Shown: positions 62,314-64,000 of the stretch, one piece after another | How positions within the stretch are numbered: position 1 is the first letter of the stretch | Layout: every line of letters starts with the position of its first letter | From: Rubrivivax gelatinosus | GTDB taxonomy: Bacteria; Pseudomonadota; Gammaproteobacteria; Burkholderiales; Burkholderiaceae_C | Assembly: GCF_004340905.1 (NCBI RefSeq) | Contig: NZ_SLXD01000001.1 | Coordinates: forward strand, 124,001-188,000 | Length of the DNA stretch: 64,000 nt | Direction: 5' to 3' | Made by a program: the position numbers and the translations under genes | Notes under the pieces: generated by a model | What the model saw: only the letters and a program-made list of their open reading frames with translations | Database searches by the model: none | What the model was told of the DNA's origin: nothing

Positions 62314-63726
62314 TCAGGGGGCCCAGCGGATGCACTCCTGATCGGGTTCGGCGACGGCGATCGGGATCGGCGCGGCCATCTTCAGCGCCAGCCCGCCGCA
62401 GGAGGTCTCGCGGTACTTCGGGTCCATGTCCTTGCCGACCTCGAACATCACCTCGATCACCTTGTCCAGCGGCACGATCGGCGCGCTGGTGCGCCCCAGC
62501 GCCATGCGCGCGGCGTTGATCGCCTTCACCGCGCCCATCGCGTTGCGCTCGATGCAGGGGATCTGCACCTGGCCGCCCACCGGGTCGCAGGTCAGGCCCA
62601 GGTTGTGTTCCATCGCGATCTCCGCCGCGATGCACACCTGCTCGGGCGAGCCGCCCAGCAGCTCGGCCAGGCCGGCCGCGGCCATCGAACACGCCACGCC
62701 CACCTCGCCCTGGCAGCCGACCTCGGCGCCGGAGATCGACGCGTTGGTCTTGAACAGCGCGCCGATCGCCGCCGAGGCGAGGAAGTAGCGCGTGCAGTCC
62801 TCCTCGCCGAGCGGGTTGATGAAGTGCTCGTAGTAGGCCAGCACGGCCGGCACGATGCCGCAGGCCCCGTTGGTGGGCGCGGTGACGACGCGGCCGCCGG
62901 CGGCGTTCTCCTCGGACACCGCGAGCGCGAACATGTTGACCCAGTCGATGATGTTCATCGGGTCCTTGGACAGCGGCCCCGCGGCAGCCAGGCGCCGGTG
63001 CAGCGCCACCGCGCGGCGCGGCACGCGGAACGGGCCCGGCAGCACGCCTTCGGTCTTCATGCCGCGTTCCATGCACTGCGACATCTGCGCCCGGATGTTG
63101 GCGAAGTAGCGGTCGATCTCCTCCTGCGAGTGCAGCGCCAGCTCGTTGCGCAGCACCAGCCCGGACAGCGACAGGCCGGTGCTGCGGCAGTGCTCCAGCA
63201 GCTCGGCGGCATTGCGGTAGGGATAGGGGGCCGCCGCGTCGCCGTCGTCGCCACCTGCCGCGGCGCCGTCCTCGATGACGAAGCCACCGCCGATCGAGTA
63301 GTAGTTCTTCTCCAGCAGCACGCGCTCGCCGGCGTAGGCGCGCATCGTCAGGCCGTTCTCGTGGCGCGGCAGGCTGGAGCGGTGGAAGGTCATCGCCGTG
63401 CGGCCGAAGTCCACCTCGGGGCCGTCGGCACCGAGCTGGATGCGCTGCGTGCTGCGCACCTTCTGCACCAGGCCCGGGATGGCGCCGACGTCGATCGTGT
63501 CGGGCAGCTCGCCCATCAGGCCGAGCAGCAGCGCCACGTCGGTCTTGTGGCCCAGGCCGGTGAGCGCCAGCGAGCCGTAGACGTCGATCACCACCGACGT
63601 CGCCTGGGCCAGCTTGCCCAGGCCGCGAAGGTCCTCGACGAAGCGCCGCGCGGCGTTCATCGGGCCCAGGGTGTGGGAGCTCGACGGGCCGATGCCGACC
63701 TTGTAGAGCTGGAACATGCTGATCAT
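62314..63726 (-). CDS. sdaA: L-serine ammonia-lyase (serine dehydratase)
   Basis: 470-aa single-chain Fe-S enzyme converting L-serine to pyruvate and ammonia. The beta domain holds GPSSSHTLGPM, and the alpha domain TAPTNGACGIVPAVLAYY, cluster cysteines in CDPVGGQVQIPCIERN and SCGGLALKM near the C-terminus. The start ATG at 63724-63726 has GGGGAA 8 nt before. The serine transporter gene is just upstream on the same strand. Confidence 0.96.
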   Translation of the reverse strand: MISMFQLYKVGIGPSSSHTLGPMNAARRFVEDLRGLGKLAQATSVVIDVYGSLALTGLGHKTDVALLLGLMGELPDTIDVGAIPGLVQKVRSTQRIQLGADGPEVDFGRTAMTFHRSSLPRHENGLTMRAYAGERVLLEKNYYSIGGGFVIEDGAAAGGDDGDAAAPYPYRNAAELLEHCRSTGLSLSGLVLRNELALHSQEEIDRYFANIRAQMSQCMERGMKTEGVLPGPFRVPRRAVALHRRLAAAGPLSKDPMNIIDWVNMFALAVSEENAAGGRVVTAPTNGACGIVPAVLAYYEHFINPLGEEDCTRYFLASAAIGALFKTNASISGAEVGCQGEVGVACSMAAAGLAELLGGSPEQVCIAAEIAMEHNLGLTCDPVGGQVQIPCIERNAMGAVKAINAARMALGRTSAPIVPLDKVIEVMFEVGKDMDPKYRETSCGGLALKMAAPIPIAVAEPDQECIRWAP

Positions 63727-63820
63727 GGTGAGTTCCCCTTGTTGTGGGAAGACGCTGCCCGCCGGCCCCCGCCGCCCGTCCAAGTTCAGGCGCGGCGGCA
63801 GGCGGGCAGCAAACCGGGTG

Positions 63821-64000
63821 TCAGAGACCGATCAGCGAGTAGAAGATCGCCGACATCGCCACCGCGCCGATGAAGATCACCAGCACGTTGCTCGGGCTGT
63901 TGGCGTACTTGCGCATCGCCGGCACCTTGCGGATGGCGTACATCGGCATCAGGAACAGCAGGGCCGCGATGACCGGGCCGCACAGCGATTCGATCATGCC
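63821..64000 (-). CDS. sdaC: Serine/threonine transporter, SdaC-like (cut by window end)
   Basis: Only the last 59 residues are visible, from GMIESLCGPVIAALLFLMPM through AIRKVPAMRKYAN to GAVAMSAIFYSLIGL and a TGA at 63821. IESLCGPVIAALLFLMPMYA is typical of the C-terminus of the HAAAP-family SdaC/TdcC proteins. It is 94 bp upstream of sdaA on the same strand, so import and deamination of serine are probably coupled. Confidence 0.82.
   Translation of the reverse strand, partial: GMIESLCGPVIAALLFLMPMYAIRKVPAMRKYANSPSNVLVIFIGAVAMSAIFYSLIGL

Overview
The window is a dense, GC-rich (roughly 70 percent G+C by eye) chromosomal segment with almost no intergenic space. Family content and local gene order point to a betaproteobacterium of the order Burkholderiales, probably close to the Rubrivivax/Leptothrix/Azohydromonas group. 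Supporting points are Bug-type (TctC) solute receptors, the tyrS / M23 peptidase / anmK / erpA / rpsI / rplM neighbourhood, a probable PPi-dependent phosphofructokinase, and a nitric oxide reductase locus. No transposase, integrase, phage gene, CRISPR array, tRNA or rRNA was seen.

Layout. 1-8540 (+): one ABC importer of the LivFGHMK class, flanked by an acyl-CoA ligase (cut by the window start) and a phenylacetate-CoA-ligase-like enzyme, probably an uptake-and-activation operon for an organic acid. 8551-10731: two divergent Bug-type periplasmic receptors, then an 86-bp repeat array. 11027-13627 (-): dtd, a CDF metal transporter and tyrS. 13775-17756: M23 peptidase and anmK on +, facing erpA, rpsI and rplM on -. 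18053-20543 (+): GNAT enzyme, DUF2726 protein and SrkA kinase. 20586-25870 (-): htpG, an alpha/beta hydrolase, a lipoprotein, bfd, bfr and a LysE-type exporter, with argP divergent. 26960-29584 (+): a large Pat-type acetyltransferase. 29620-36753 (-): hydrolase, PFP, hemerythrin, SirB2, nitronate monooxygenase, an Ala-rich membrane protein and fumarylacetoacetase. 36962-42642 (+): a 44-aa membrane peptide, a two-component system, a DegP/Q protease and a Cache histidine kinase. 43099-46762: two WS/DGAT acyltransferases and a convergent hydrolase. 46889-51240: GNAT, a small kinase, a TorD-like chaperone, and coniferyl aldehyde dehydrogenase with a divergent TetR regulator.

51475-59789 is the nitric oxide block: a Crp-like sensor domain without a DNA-binding domain, a hemerythrin protein, norC, norB, norQ, a CcoG-like polyferredoxin, norD and a Dnr-type regulator. 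Two FNR/Dnr boxes lie in it: a perfect 18-bp palindrome between the hemerythrin gene and norC, and a second upstream of dnr. They suggest an NO-responsive regulon with autoregulation. Just after dnr lies an orphan BrnA antitoxin gene with only the tail of its BrnT toxin left.

59803-64000 (-) holds the end of a serine transporter (sdaC), serine dehydratase (sdaA), and a LytS/LytTR sensor-regulator pair of the BtsS/BtsR type. Together they suggest sensing and use of serine or pyruvate.

The least ordinary features are: a short repeat array read through as the C-terminus of the CcoG-like protein; the toxin remnant beside an intact antitoxin; the Crp-like protein without an HTH; a probably leaderless TetR gene; a 44-aa membrane peptide with a near-perfect ribosome-binding site; and three families of non-coding repeats between operon genes.
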